From: GWA2-46-10 sp964361435
GTDB taxonomy: Bacteria; Patescibacteriota; Minisyncoccia; UBA6257; Colwellbacteraceae
Direction of reading: 5' to 3'
NCBI GenBank assembly: GCA_964361435.1
Contig: CAYIAN010000032.1
Location: forward strand, 1-5,890
Length of the DNA: 5,890 nt
Within the stretch, counting starts at the first letter, position 1, and the number at the start of each line of letters is the position of its first letter. Position numbers and translations under genes: made by a program. The notes under the pieces were generated by a model that had not been told where the DNA came from, did not search any database, and was given only the letters and a program-made list of their open reading frames with translations. This document shows, piece by piece, positions 1 through 5,493 of this stretch.

Positions 1-1477
1 ATATATCAAACTCTTCTGAAATGGCCGTCCCTAACGCTACCACCAAAGAGATCATTTCTTTGTTGGCCAAAATCTTGTCTATCCTGTGTTTTTCGGCGTT
101 CAGTACCTTTCCCCTAAGCGGCAAGATTGCTTGCGTGCGCCGATCGCGGGCAGATTTGGCACTACCACCGGCCGAATCTCCCTCCACGAGAAAAAGTTCC
201 GCCTCTTCAACTGGTGTGCTTGGTAGACAGTCGGCCAGTTTGCCGGGCAGGGTTAAGCCATCCAAAATCCCTTTCCTCAAAACCGTATCCTTGGCCGCCT
301 TGGCCGCCAAACGAGCTTGAGCTGCCAAGCTAGCCTTAGCCACCATAGCCTTGGCATCGTTTGGATTGAGCTCCATAAAGTCCTTGAGGGCAATTGAGGT
401 TACTGATTCAACGGCCGTGCGAGCCTCCGCATTTCCCAAGCGACCCTTAGTCTGTCCTTCAAATTGGGGGTCTCTTAATTTTATAGAGATTACTGCCGTT
501 AACCCCTCCCTGACGTCGTCTCCGGTTAGGTTGTCTTGCCCCTTTTTGAAGAGGTTATTGTTCTTGGCATAATCATTGATACTTTTAGTTAAAGCGGCTC
601 TGAATCCGGTGAGGTGCATACCGCCATCAATGGTGTTAATGCCGTTTGCGAAAGCCAGCTCTGTGATCTCCATGCCCTCGTTGTAATTTAGAGCCACCTC
701 TACATCCATATTCTCATACTCTTTGTGAACATAAAATATATTATTGTGAACCACCCTGGGGCCATCTTCATTCAGGTAATCGACGAAGGACCTTAGGCCT
801 CCGTCAAAGCGGAAACCGCAATAGACAGGTTTTTCTCCCCTTTCATCCACCAGTGCGATGCGCACGCCTTTTGTGAGATAAGCTCTCTGTCTGAAACGTT
901 CAATTACCTGTTTTCTATCAAATTCTGTTTCTGAAAAAACGTCTGTGTCCGGAAGAAAATTAACGACAGTCCCACTGTGATCACACTTTCCCGTTTTCTT
1001 AACTTTTGACTTAGGAATACCCCTTGAGTATTCCTGCATGTACACATCTCCATCCTTGCAAACCTCTACCCTCAAATATTTGGAAAGAGCGTTTACCACA
1101 GAAACCCCCACACCGTGAAGACCGCCGGAAACTTTGTATGCCTCTCCCCCGAATTTACCTCCGGCATGGAGGGTTGTGAGAACCGTCTCCAGGGCGGATT
1201 TCTTAGTTTGTTTGTGGATATCCACCGGGATACCTCTACCGTCGTCTTTTACCGTGGCACTGCTATCTTTGTGGAGCCGCACTTCAATATTCCTGGCTTC
1301 TCCCGCCATAACCTCATCAATGGCATTATCAAAAACTTCCCAGAGAAGGTGATGCAGCCCCCTGCTCTCAGTAGAACCGATATACATGCCGGGTCTTTTC
1401 CTTACTGGATCGAGACCTTCAAGTACTTGAATATCTTTCGCTGTATAATCGCTTTTTTGCGTTTTCTTAGGTGGCAT
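1..1477 (-). CDS. gyrB: DNA gyrase subunit B, 3' part cut off by the window edge
   Basis: GyrB is the ATPase subunit of the A2B2 gyrase that introduces negative supercoils into DNA in the cytoplasm. I translated the minus strand from ATG at 1477 down to base 2, giving 492 residues with no stop; the C-terminal TOPRIM remainder and tail lie outside. Visible order: GHKL ATPase domain with catalytic E47 in LLWEVFDNAIDE and N51, DDGRG at 78-82, and the ATP-lid motif GGLHGVG at 118-124. A transducer domain follows with the QTK loop at 342-344 (Q342, K344 contact the ATP phosphates). The TOPRIM domain begins with EGDSAGGSA (E432 is the metal-binding acid), then ILPLRGKVLN, which favours GyrB over ParE. 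An in-frame stop lies only a few codons upstream of the ATG, so this start is secure. The Shine-Dalgarno is weak (AAGGGG about 14 nt upstream). It lies 116 bp after pheT on the same strand, with its own promoter in the gap. Identification as a type IIA topoisomerase B subunit is certain; gyrB rather than parE is very likely. Confidence 0.96.
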   Translation of the reverse strand, partial: MPPKKTQKSDYTAKDIQVLEGLDPVRKRPGMYIGSTESRGLHHLLWEVFDNAIDEVMAGEARNIEVRLHKDSSATVKDDGRGIPVDIHKQTKKSALETVLTTLHAGGKFGGEAYKVSGGLHGVGVSVVNALSKYLRVEVCKDGDVYMQEYSRGIPKSKVKKTGKCDHSGTVVNFLPDTDVFSETEFDRKQVIERFRQRAYLTKGVRIALVDERGEKPVYCGFRFDGGLRSFVDYLNEDGPRVVHNNIFYVHKEYENMDVEVALNYNEGMEITELAFANGINTIDGGMHLTGFRAALTKSINDYAKNNNLFKKGQDNLTGDDVREGLTAVISIKLRDPQFEGQTKGRLGNAEARTAVESVTSIALKDFMELNPNDAKAMVAKASLAAQARLAAKAAKDTVLRKGILDGLTLPGKLADCLPSTPVEEAELFLVEGDSAGGSAKSARDRRTQAILPLRGKVLNAEKHRIDKILANKEMISLVVALGTAISEEFDI

Positions 1478-1511
1478 AACAAAAAATTAGACCCCTTATT
1501 GAGGTGCTATA

Positions 1512-1540
1512 ATTCTACCAATTTACCCTCACAAAAACAA
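1512..1540 (-). promoter_or_regulatory. sigma70-type promoter for gyrB
   Basis: On the minus strand TTGTTT (1535-1540) and TAGAAT (1512-1517) are separated by exactly 17 bp. The -10 matches consensus at 5 of 6 bases; the -35 keeps the TTG. Transcription would start near 1505, giving a leader of roughly 28 nt before the gyrB ATG. The promoter sits in the 116-bp pheT-gyrB gap, so gyrB can be expressed separately from pheST. No convincing strong terminator for pheT was seen in the gap, so read-through from pheST is also possible. This is a pattern match only. Confidence 0.6.
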
Positions 1541-1593
1541 GTATTTTATAGCCCTAAAAGCTAGATTTCATGCGCTTTTTTAACCCCCATCCC

Positions 1594-3495
1594 CTAACGC
1601 ACTTCCAGAGAGAATTTTTTCTTCAAAAAACCCACAATTTTATCGAATTCCTTGTTTACTTCAGCGTCATTCAGAGTCCTATCATCAGATTGGAAAACGA
1701 TACGAAAGGTGAGGTGTCTCGGGTCGTAATAGTCTATGAGATCAACATCCCTTGAATGTTTGGCTCCAGCATCTTCTATGGCAGATAAAATATCTCCGAC
1801 TCTTACTTCATTTCGTAGAGCCAACGACAGATCTCTCATTATCGATGGGTATTTTGATAAAGGTTGATACTCAAATTCGCCCTCCTCCATTTCCATTAGC
1901 TTGGATGCGTTGAGCTCAGCAAGGGCGCCATCTTTGCCAAGATGTTTTACTTCTCCAACTATCACCCCATTAATTTCAATAACTAAAATTTGCTCTTTAG
2001 GAAAAAGAGTAGATTCCATAAATCCTAAACCCGATAGCATCTGTTCTACAGCGCCCCTTAGTTCCAAAAAGGCATTTTCCTTCACCCCCTTAATTGCCAC
2101 ACCTAAATTTGTACGCTCGCCAAGCTTGCGATCGAATACATTGCCTAATTCAAAGATTTTAGTTATTTTGTAGTTTTTCCTATTCTCCTCTATGGCTTTC
2201 TCCAAGCCGTTTTCTAGTAACTGCCTTAGATGGGTTTTGTCCGCGGCTAATGCTTTCTCTACTTCATAGGCACTCTCTGTTCCCCCGTTTGCAAAGGACG
2301 AGCTATATACTTCGCTATATCCCAGATTTGTAAGAATGTTACGTACTCTATCTTTGAAGATTGTTATATCTTCTTCTTTGGCTGGTTGGATGCTTATAGT
2401 TGGGGCAACCGGTTCTAGTTTGTTTATCCCCCAAAGACGCACAACCTCTTCGGCTAAATCCTCAAAAATGTTTACATCCAAACGTAACGGTGGTACTAAG
2501 ATCACAAAATCATCTACTCCCTTTTTGTTCTTGAGAGTAACTTTCTTGAGTCCTAACTTCTCCAAATATTTAAGGACTGCCGCTGGCTTCAGATTCAACC
2601 CGGTGAGAGAGTTAAATTTTGTCGTGCTGAAGCCAATAATCTTGCCCCCCTGTTTTTTAGAATATACATCTAATAAGTCTATGGGCTTTGCTCCCACAAT
2701 ATCCTTAAGCAAGAAAAGTGCTCTTTGCATGCCTAGTTCTACTAAATGGGGACTCATTCCGTGGGCAAAACGCACCGAGGCGTCGGTTACAAGCCTCAAT
2801 CTCCTGGATGTGGCATAGATTGATACTTGATCAAAGTTAGCCGCCTCGATTAATACCCTTTTCGTTTTGTCATCCACCCCTGACGCTTTACCCCCTTTGA
2901 TGCCAGCTATGGCCTGAATGTTCTTCTGATCTGCGATTACTAGATCTCCCTTCGTCAGAGAAAAGTCTTGGTTATCGATGGTTTTAACCCTCTCTCCCTG
3001 TTTTGCTTTTCTAACTATGATTGATCCATTTAGCTTATCCGCATCAAAGGCGTGCATAGGCTGCCCTACTTCAAGCATGACGTAGTTTAAAATATCCACT
3101 ATTGGATTTATCAGCCTTAATCCGCAATCCTCCAAAATCTTGGCCATCCACGCAGGAGTTTTCCCCCTGCCGTTAATTTCAAGTAGACAGGCGCCGTAGC
3201 GGGGGCACAGCTCTTTCTCTTCCACTTTTATTTCTATCTTGCCCCTACTTTTTCCAGGGAACGATTTATCTACCCTAAGTCCTTTGAGGGCTTTCCCAGA
3301 GATAACTGTGTACTCCAACGCTACCCCTAAGTGGGAGGCTAGATCGGCATAGCGGTTACCAGGAAGTTCTGCATCGAACGTATTGCCCCGAGGATCCTCT
3401 GCGGGCATGGTGTGCATAGTCAAAGCTTCCATGACCTCTTTTTGAGAAGTAGCCCCAGGAACCAACTGTTTAATTAAATCGTATGAGAACCTCAT
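1594..3495 (-). CDS. pheT: Phenylalanyl-tRNA synthetase beta subunit, short form lacking the tRNA-binding OB domain
   Basis: PheT forms the alpha2beta2 PheRS with PheS, which charges tRNA-Phe; the beta subunit carries the editing site and a C-terminal anticodon-binding domain. The protein is 633 residues, against about 795 in E. coli. The first ~35 residues match the usual N terminus. Residue ~40 onward (AELPGNRYADLASHLGVA) already aligns with the segment that normally follows the OB-fold (EMAPII-like) domain, so about 110 residues are missing cleanly. The B3/B4 editing domain (about 85-275) keeps the residues equivalent to E. coli H265, E334, T354 and A356: H148 in GQPMHAFD, E217 in IEAANF, T237 and A239 in VTDAS. 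B5 follows (about 285-360, with FEDLAEEVVRLWG), then a slightly short catalytic-like core (about 365-540), and an FDX-ACB domain (about 545-633, with SKYPSIMRDLSLAL). Odd: the usual RFEKG/RYERG after the TDAS motif reads RFAHG (242-246). The ATG shares its A with the pheS stop TAA (TAATG), implying translational coupling. Confidence 0.97.
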   Translation of the reverse strand: MRFSYDLIKQLVPGATSQKEVMEALTMHTMPAEDPRGNTFDAELPGNRYADLASHLGVALEYTVISGKALKGLRVDKSFPGKSRGKIEIKVEEKELCPRYGACLLEINGRGKTPAWMAKILEDCGLRLINPIVDILNYVMLEVGQPMHAFDADKLNGSIIVRKAKQGERVKTIDNQDFSLTKGDLVIADQKNIQAIAGIKGGKASGVDDKTKRVLIEAANFDQVSIYATSRRLRLVTDASVRFAHGMSPHLVELGMQRALFLLKDIVGAKPIDLLDVYSKKQGGKIIGFSTTKFNSLTGLNLKPAAVLKYLEKLGLKKVTLKNKKGVDDFVILVPPLRLDVNIFEDLAEEVVRLWGINKLEPVAPTISIQPAKEEDITIFKDRVRNILTNLGYSEVYSSSFANGGTESAYEVEKALAADKTHLRQLLENGLEKAIEENRKNYKITKIFELGNVFDRKLGERTNLGVAIKGVKENAFLELRGAVEQMLSGLGFMESTLFPKEQILVIEINGVIVGEVKHLGKDGALAELNASKLMEMEEGEFEYQPLSKYPSIMRDLSLALRNEVRVGDILSAIEDAGAKHSRDVDLIDYYDPRHLTFRIVFQSDDRTLNDAEVNKEFDKIVGFLKKKFSLEVR

Positions 3496-4481
3496 TAGAA
3501 TTGTTTAATGAACCTTAAATCTCCCGAGTAGAGCATGCGCACATCTGGAATCTTGTATTTGATCATGGCTAGGCGATCTATCCCTACCCCAAAGGCGAAA
3601 CCTTGATACTCGCGAGGATTGTATCTGGAAGATTCGAATACGTGAGGGTGAATCATCCCCGCGCCAAGCATCTCGAGCCAATCGCCCCCCTTGAATCTCA
3701 CATCCACCTCTACCCCCGGCTCCACGAACGGAAAGTAGCTAGGGCGGAATCTAAACTCAATATCTTGCCCCCTAAAAAATTCTTCAAAGAATTTGGTAAT
3801 AACGTATTTGAAGTTTGCCAAGGATACGTTCTTCCCCACCATCAACCCCTCAAACTGATAGAAGTTGTCTCCGTGAGTGGCGTCAGTTGCTTCATATCGA
3901 AAAACTCTCCCCGGAACAATTATCTGAAAGGGAGGTTCGTGAGTTTCCATGTACCTTATCTGAACTGGCGAGGTATGGGTGCGTAGCAAAAGACGTTCTT
4001 TATCCCCCTTCTTTGGTTTTATCCAAAACGTATCCCAGGCTTCTCTGGCTGGATGCCATTCCGGAAGGTTTAGGGCGTCAAAGTTATAGAATTCGTTTTC
4101 TAACTCCGGCCCTTCCACTACGGAGAAGTTAAGTGAAGTGAATATTCTTCGAACCTCCCTTTCGATTAAGGTTAGGGGGTGCACATGTCCCCTTTCAATT
4201 TTATGTCCCGGGCGAGTGATATCTATCCCCGCAGATTTCTCATCTCCAAACTCAAGGAATCTTTCGTCTATAGCCTCTTGAAGTTTCTCCTTTAGGACAT
4301 TGGACTTGCTTCCCAGAGTTTTTTTCTCCTGGGAAGATAAGTCTTTGAGAGAGCGCAAAATCAAGGTCAACTCCCCTTTTCTGCCTAGATATTTGATCCT
4401 TAGGGCTTCTAGCTGTTCCTTATCAGACACGTCTTTTATCTCTCTAAGAGCTTTTTTCTCAATAACGTCTAGATTAACCAT
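3495..4481 (-). CDS. pheS: Phenylalanyl-tRNA synthetase alpha subunit
   Basis: PheS is the class II catalytic subunit that activates Phe with ATP and transfers it to tRNA-Phe. The length of 328 residues is normal (E. coli 327). Residues 1-85 are a charged, helix-rich N-terminal segment typical of the coiled-coil tRNA-binding arm. The catalytic domain follows: the motif 1 region (RGHVHPLTLIEREVRRIF, 97-114), HPAREAWDTFWI (143-154), RTHTSPVQIR (167-176), motif 2 FRYEATDATH (194-203) with FYQFEGL (207-213), the Phe-pocket segment PSYFPFVEPGVEVDV (247-261), GAGMIHP (273-279) and motif 3 GFAFGVGIDRLAM (294-306). A296 equals E. coli A294, the size gate of the amino-acid pocket, so normal Phe specificity is expected. 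The sequence resembles the Thermus-type subunit (WDTFW). An in-frame TAG five codons upstream limits the start; no good Shine-Dalgarno precedes it. It heads a two-gene operon, overlapping pheT by 1 nt. No T-box or attenuator leader fits in the upstream gap. Confidence 0.98.
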   Translation of the reverse strand: MVNLDVIEKKALREIKDVSDKEQLEALRIKYLGRKGELTLILRSLKDLSSQEKKTLGSKSNVLKEKLQEAIDERFLEFGDEKSAGIDITRPGHKIERGHVHPLTLIEREVRRIFTSLNFSVVEGPELENEFYNFDALNLPEWHPAREAWDTFWIKPKKGDKERLLLRTHTSPVQIRYMETHEPPFQIIVPGRVFRYEATDATHGDNFYQFEGLMVGKNVSLANFKYVITKFFEEFFRGQDIEFRFRPSYFPFVEPGVEVDVRFKGGDWLEMLGAGMIHPHVFESSRYNPREYQGFAFGVGIDRLAMIKYKIPDVRMLYSGDLRFIKQF

Positions 4482-4490
4482 ATAACGTTC

Positions 4491-4518
4491 ATTCTAAAGC
4501 AAAGAGGGTTTTTGACAA
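4491..4518 (-). promoter_or_regulatory. pheST promoter, near-leaderless
   Basis: On the minus strand TTGTCA (4513-4518) and TAGAAT (4491-4496) are spaced 16 bp apart, each matching consensus at 5 of 6 bases. Only 9 nt separate the -10 box from the pheS ATG, so the expected start of transcription falls within about 3 nt of the start codon. The pheS mRNA would then be leaderless or nearly so, which fits the absence of a Shine-Dalgarno. The -35 overlaps the -35 of the divergent tRNA promoter. Confidence 0.7.
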
Positions 4519-4540
4519 TAAGAAAATACGCTATTAGAAT
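4512..4540 (+). promoter_or_regulatory. Promoter of the initiator tRNA gene
   Basis: A perfect -35 TTGACA (4512-4517), a 17-bp spacer and TAGAAT (4535-4540, 5 of 6) lie just ahead of the tRNA. The expected start is about 4547, a few bases before the mature 5' end at 4552. It is the strongest promoter match in the window, as expected for a stable RNA gene. It shares five bases with the -35 of pheST on the other strand. Confidence 0.8.
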
Positions 4541-4551
4541 ATCTCTTGCAT

Positions 4552-4623
4552 CGCGGGGGAGTGTGACGGTTGCACGTGAGGCTCATAACCTCAAGGTAGC
4601 GGGTTCGACCCCCGCCCCCGCAA
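4552..4623 (+). tRNA. Initiator tRNA-Met (fMet), anticodon CAT
   Basis: I folded this by eye into a full cloverleaf of 72 nt. The acceptor strand CGCGGGG (4552-4558) pairs with CCCCGC (4616-4621) except that C1 faces A72 (4622). This unpaired C1/A72 end is the hallmark of bacterial initiator tRNA. A73 is 4623 and the CCA end is not encoded (CCC follows). The D stem is GTGT/GCAC with GG at 4568-4569. The anticodon arm is TGAGG-CTCATAA-CCTCA (4577-4593) with CAT at 4584-4586. The variable loop is AGGTA, and the T arm is GCGGG-TTCGACC-CCCGC (4599-4615), perfectly paired. Deviations from the standard initiator: pair 29-41 is A-T, so only two of the three GC anticodon-stem pairs remain. Pair 11-24 is T-A rather than purine-pyrimidine. 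Position 8 is G and 14 is G instead of T8/A14. The elongator reading was excluded because the T loop fixes position 72 as A. Its role is to carry formyl-Met to the ribosomal P site. Confidence 0.9.
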
Positions 4624-4654
4624 CCCGCTTGACTACTAAGTAGTGTTGTGTTAT

Positions 4655-4685
4655 CCAAGAGATACGTTCCTTGGAATATTTTATT
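4655..4685 (+). terminator. Possible terminator after the tRNA gene
   Basis: CCAAGAGA (4655-4662) can pair with TTCCTTGG (4667-4674) around a TACG tetraloop, with one A-C mismatch and one G-T wobble. It is followed by an AT-rich run with several T (AATATTTTATT). The position, 32 nt after the tRNA, suits a stable-RNA terminator, but the stem is imperfect and the T tract interrupted. Confidence 0.45.
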
Positions 4686-4698
4686 ACTCTCTGGTTTC

Positions 4699-4750
4699 TG
4701 CTGTAGGAGAATGGGCTTTGAAAGATTTCGAGGCTCGCTCTCCTACAGCA
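4699..4750. repeat. Perfect 12-bp inverted repeat in the leader of the 4777 gene
   Basis: TGCTGTAGGAGA (4699-4710) is repeated exactly in inverse as TCTCCTACAGCA (4739-4750) around a 28-nt spacer. A match this long at this distance is unlikely by chance in a window of this size. No T tract follows, so it is not a standard terminator. It ends 16 nt before the GAGGAGG ribosome site of the next gene. It could form an RNA hairpin in the leader, serve as a protein-binding operator, or mark the edge of inserted DNA. The function is unknown. Confidence 0.7.
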
Positions 4751-4765
4751 CGGACAAGCGCAACC

Positions 4766-4772
4766 GAGGAGG
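4766..4772 (+). promoter_or_regulatory. Ribosome binding site deciding the GTG start at 4777
   Basis: GAGGAGG, a near-complete Shine-Dalgarno, lies 4 nt before the in-frame GTG at 4777. The spacing is slightly short. It is the best start signal in this frame: the in-frame ATG at 4711 has AGGAG only 1 nt away, and the in-frame GTG at 4648 has none. Confidence 0.55.
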
Positions 4773-4776
4773 AAGT

Positions 4777-5298
4777 GTGAACCACCAGATATTCTTCGAC
4801 AACCATGCGGACGTGCCACACGGATCAACTGTGTTGCTCGTTCCGCCCGGCAGTGATGAACCAGCTGTTGATGAACGCGGGGTCTTTGCCCTGAGGTCAC
4901 TGAACAACGGCAGGCGTTTCCGGCTCTGCCCCGTGGAGGACATCAGGGCAGTAGGTGACACTGTGACCGCCAGCTACATCGAGAGCTTCGTGGATGGTGT
5001 TCGCTTCACTCCTCAGGATGTGTTCACCCCCGAGGAGGCACCAGTGGACACCGACTTCGCCGTCTTCGTGAATGGGCGGCGGCTGTGCTACGACGATTTA
5101 CCCGGCGGCGAAGATCGCCGTGGTGACCCGCCCCACCTCAAGTTCGTTCAGGTCACGAAGGACGATGACGGGAAGTTCGTTTCGGCATACGGCTACAGCT
5201 ACATGTACGGGTTTCCGTTCATGAGCGAAGTGCCGTTGCCACCCGATGCCCTGCTTGTTCCCCAGACCAAGATCGGCGAGAGCCGGCACGCCCAGTAG
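4777..5298 (+). CDS. Hypothetical protein, GC-rich gene of unknown function
   Basis: I do not recognise this 173-residue protein. It is soluble-looking: no signal peptide or membrane segment, acidic, and rich in Asp, Pro, Val, Phe and aromatic residues. Visible stretches include GSTVLLVPPGSDEPAVDERG (16-35), FAVFVNGRRLCYDD (94-107) and a Tyr/Phe-rich C-terminal part AYGYSYMYGFPFM (137-149). Only two Cys are present (51, 104). Most codons end in G or C, unlike pheST and gyrB, so the gene looks acquired. The GTG start is chosen from a GAGGAGG site; an alternative ATG at 4711 would add 22 residues and run through the inverted repeat. It stands alone, 153 bp after the tRNA on the same strand, and ends in its own strong hairpin terminator, so it forms a single-gene unit. 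No clear promoter was found. An even codon pattern, a ribosome site and a terminator make it a real gene with good confidence; the function cannot be inferred. Confidence 0.8.
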   Translation: MNHQIFFDNHADVPHGSTVLLVPPGSDEPAVDERGVFALRSLNNGRRFRLCPVEDIRAVGDTVTASYIESFVDGVRFTPQDVFTPEEAPVDTDFAVFVNGRRLCYDDLPGGEDRRGDPPHLKFVQVTKDDDGKFVSAYGYSYMYGFPFMSEVPLPPDALLVPQTKIGESRHAQ

Positions 5299-5323
5299 GC
5301 AGCCCGCTGCAATCCGACAACTA

Positions 5324-5366
5324 GAGAGCACACGCCCCCGTCACCCGACGGGGGCGCTCTCATTTA
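5324..5366 (+). terminator. Strong hairpin terminator of the 4777 gene
   Basis: CGCCCCCGTC (5333-5342) pairs perfectly with GACGGGGGCG (5347-5356) around an ACCC loop. GAGAG (5324-5328) and CTCTC (5357-5361) extend the stem past a 4-nt bulge. A short ATTTAT follows, so the T tract is poor, but the stem is very stable. It starts 26 nt after the TAG stop. The GC-rich style resembles the gene it follows rather than the neighbouring genes. Confidence 0.75.
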
Positions 5367-5418
5367 TAAATACCAAGATTTGGTTCCAGAATAGTCTCAC
5401 TCCCGCAACAGAGAGAGC

Positions 5419-5445
5419 AAAAACGCTCTGACATGGAGCGCTTTT
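5419..5445 (-). terminator. Intrinsic terminator of the right-edge gene
   Basis: Read on the minus strand, AAAAGCGCTC and GAGCGTTTTT form a 10-bp stem with one G-U wobble and a 7-nt loop, ending in a run of five T. On the plus strand the same position would be an A-C mismatch, so the hairpin favours minus-strand transcripts. It lies about 50 nt past the stop at 5494-5496 and faces the plus-strand terminator, as expected between convergent genes. Confidence 0.75.
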
Positions 5446-5493
5446 GTGTAACAGGCTTATTCTCGGATGGTTTGTTGAGAGGTTTTTACTACA

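Noticed and set aside
1508..1513. Perfect TATAAT on the plus strand
   Set aside because: No -35 at suitable distance and no plus-strand gene downstream; it overlaps the complement of the gyrB -10.
1115..1564. Plus-strand frame of 149 codons over the gyrB 5' end
   Set aside because: Antisense to conserved gyrB motifs, including GGLHGVG; no ribosome site.
1556..1581. AAAAGC/GCTTTT hairpin after pheT as a terminator
   Set aside because: The stem has only two G-C pairs and a 12-nt loop with no clear T run after it; too weak to call.
2336..2818. Plus-strand frame of 160 codons inside pheT
   Set aside because: Shadow of the well-conserved pheT reading frame on the other strand; composition is not protein-like.
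4482..4551. T-box or pheM-like leader for pheST
   Set aside because: The gap is only 70 bp, is filled by the two promoters, and has no T-box core or Phe-rich leader frame.
4651..4659. TTATCCAAG resembling a DnaA box
   Set aside because: A single 7-of-9 match with no cluster of boxes or AT-rich unwinding region nearby.
4648..4776. Longer starts (GTG 4648 or ATG 4711) for the GC-rich gene
   Set aside because: GTG 4648 has no ribosome site and would run through the likely tRNA terminator; ATG 4711 has AGGAG only 1 nt away and lies in the inverted repeat. ATG 4711 remains possible.
4583..4900. Minus-strand frame of 105 codons ending in GAGVEPATLRL
   Set aside because: It runs antisense through the tRNA and the 4777 gene; this ending is a familiar artefact of translating tRNA genes backwards.
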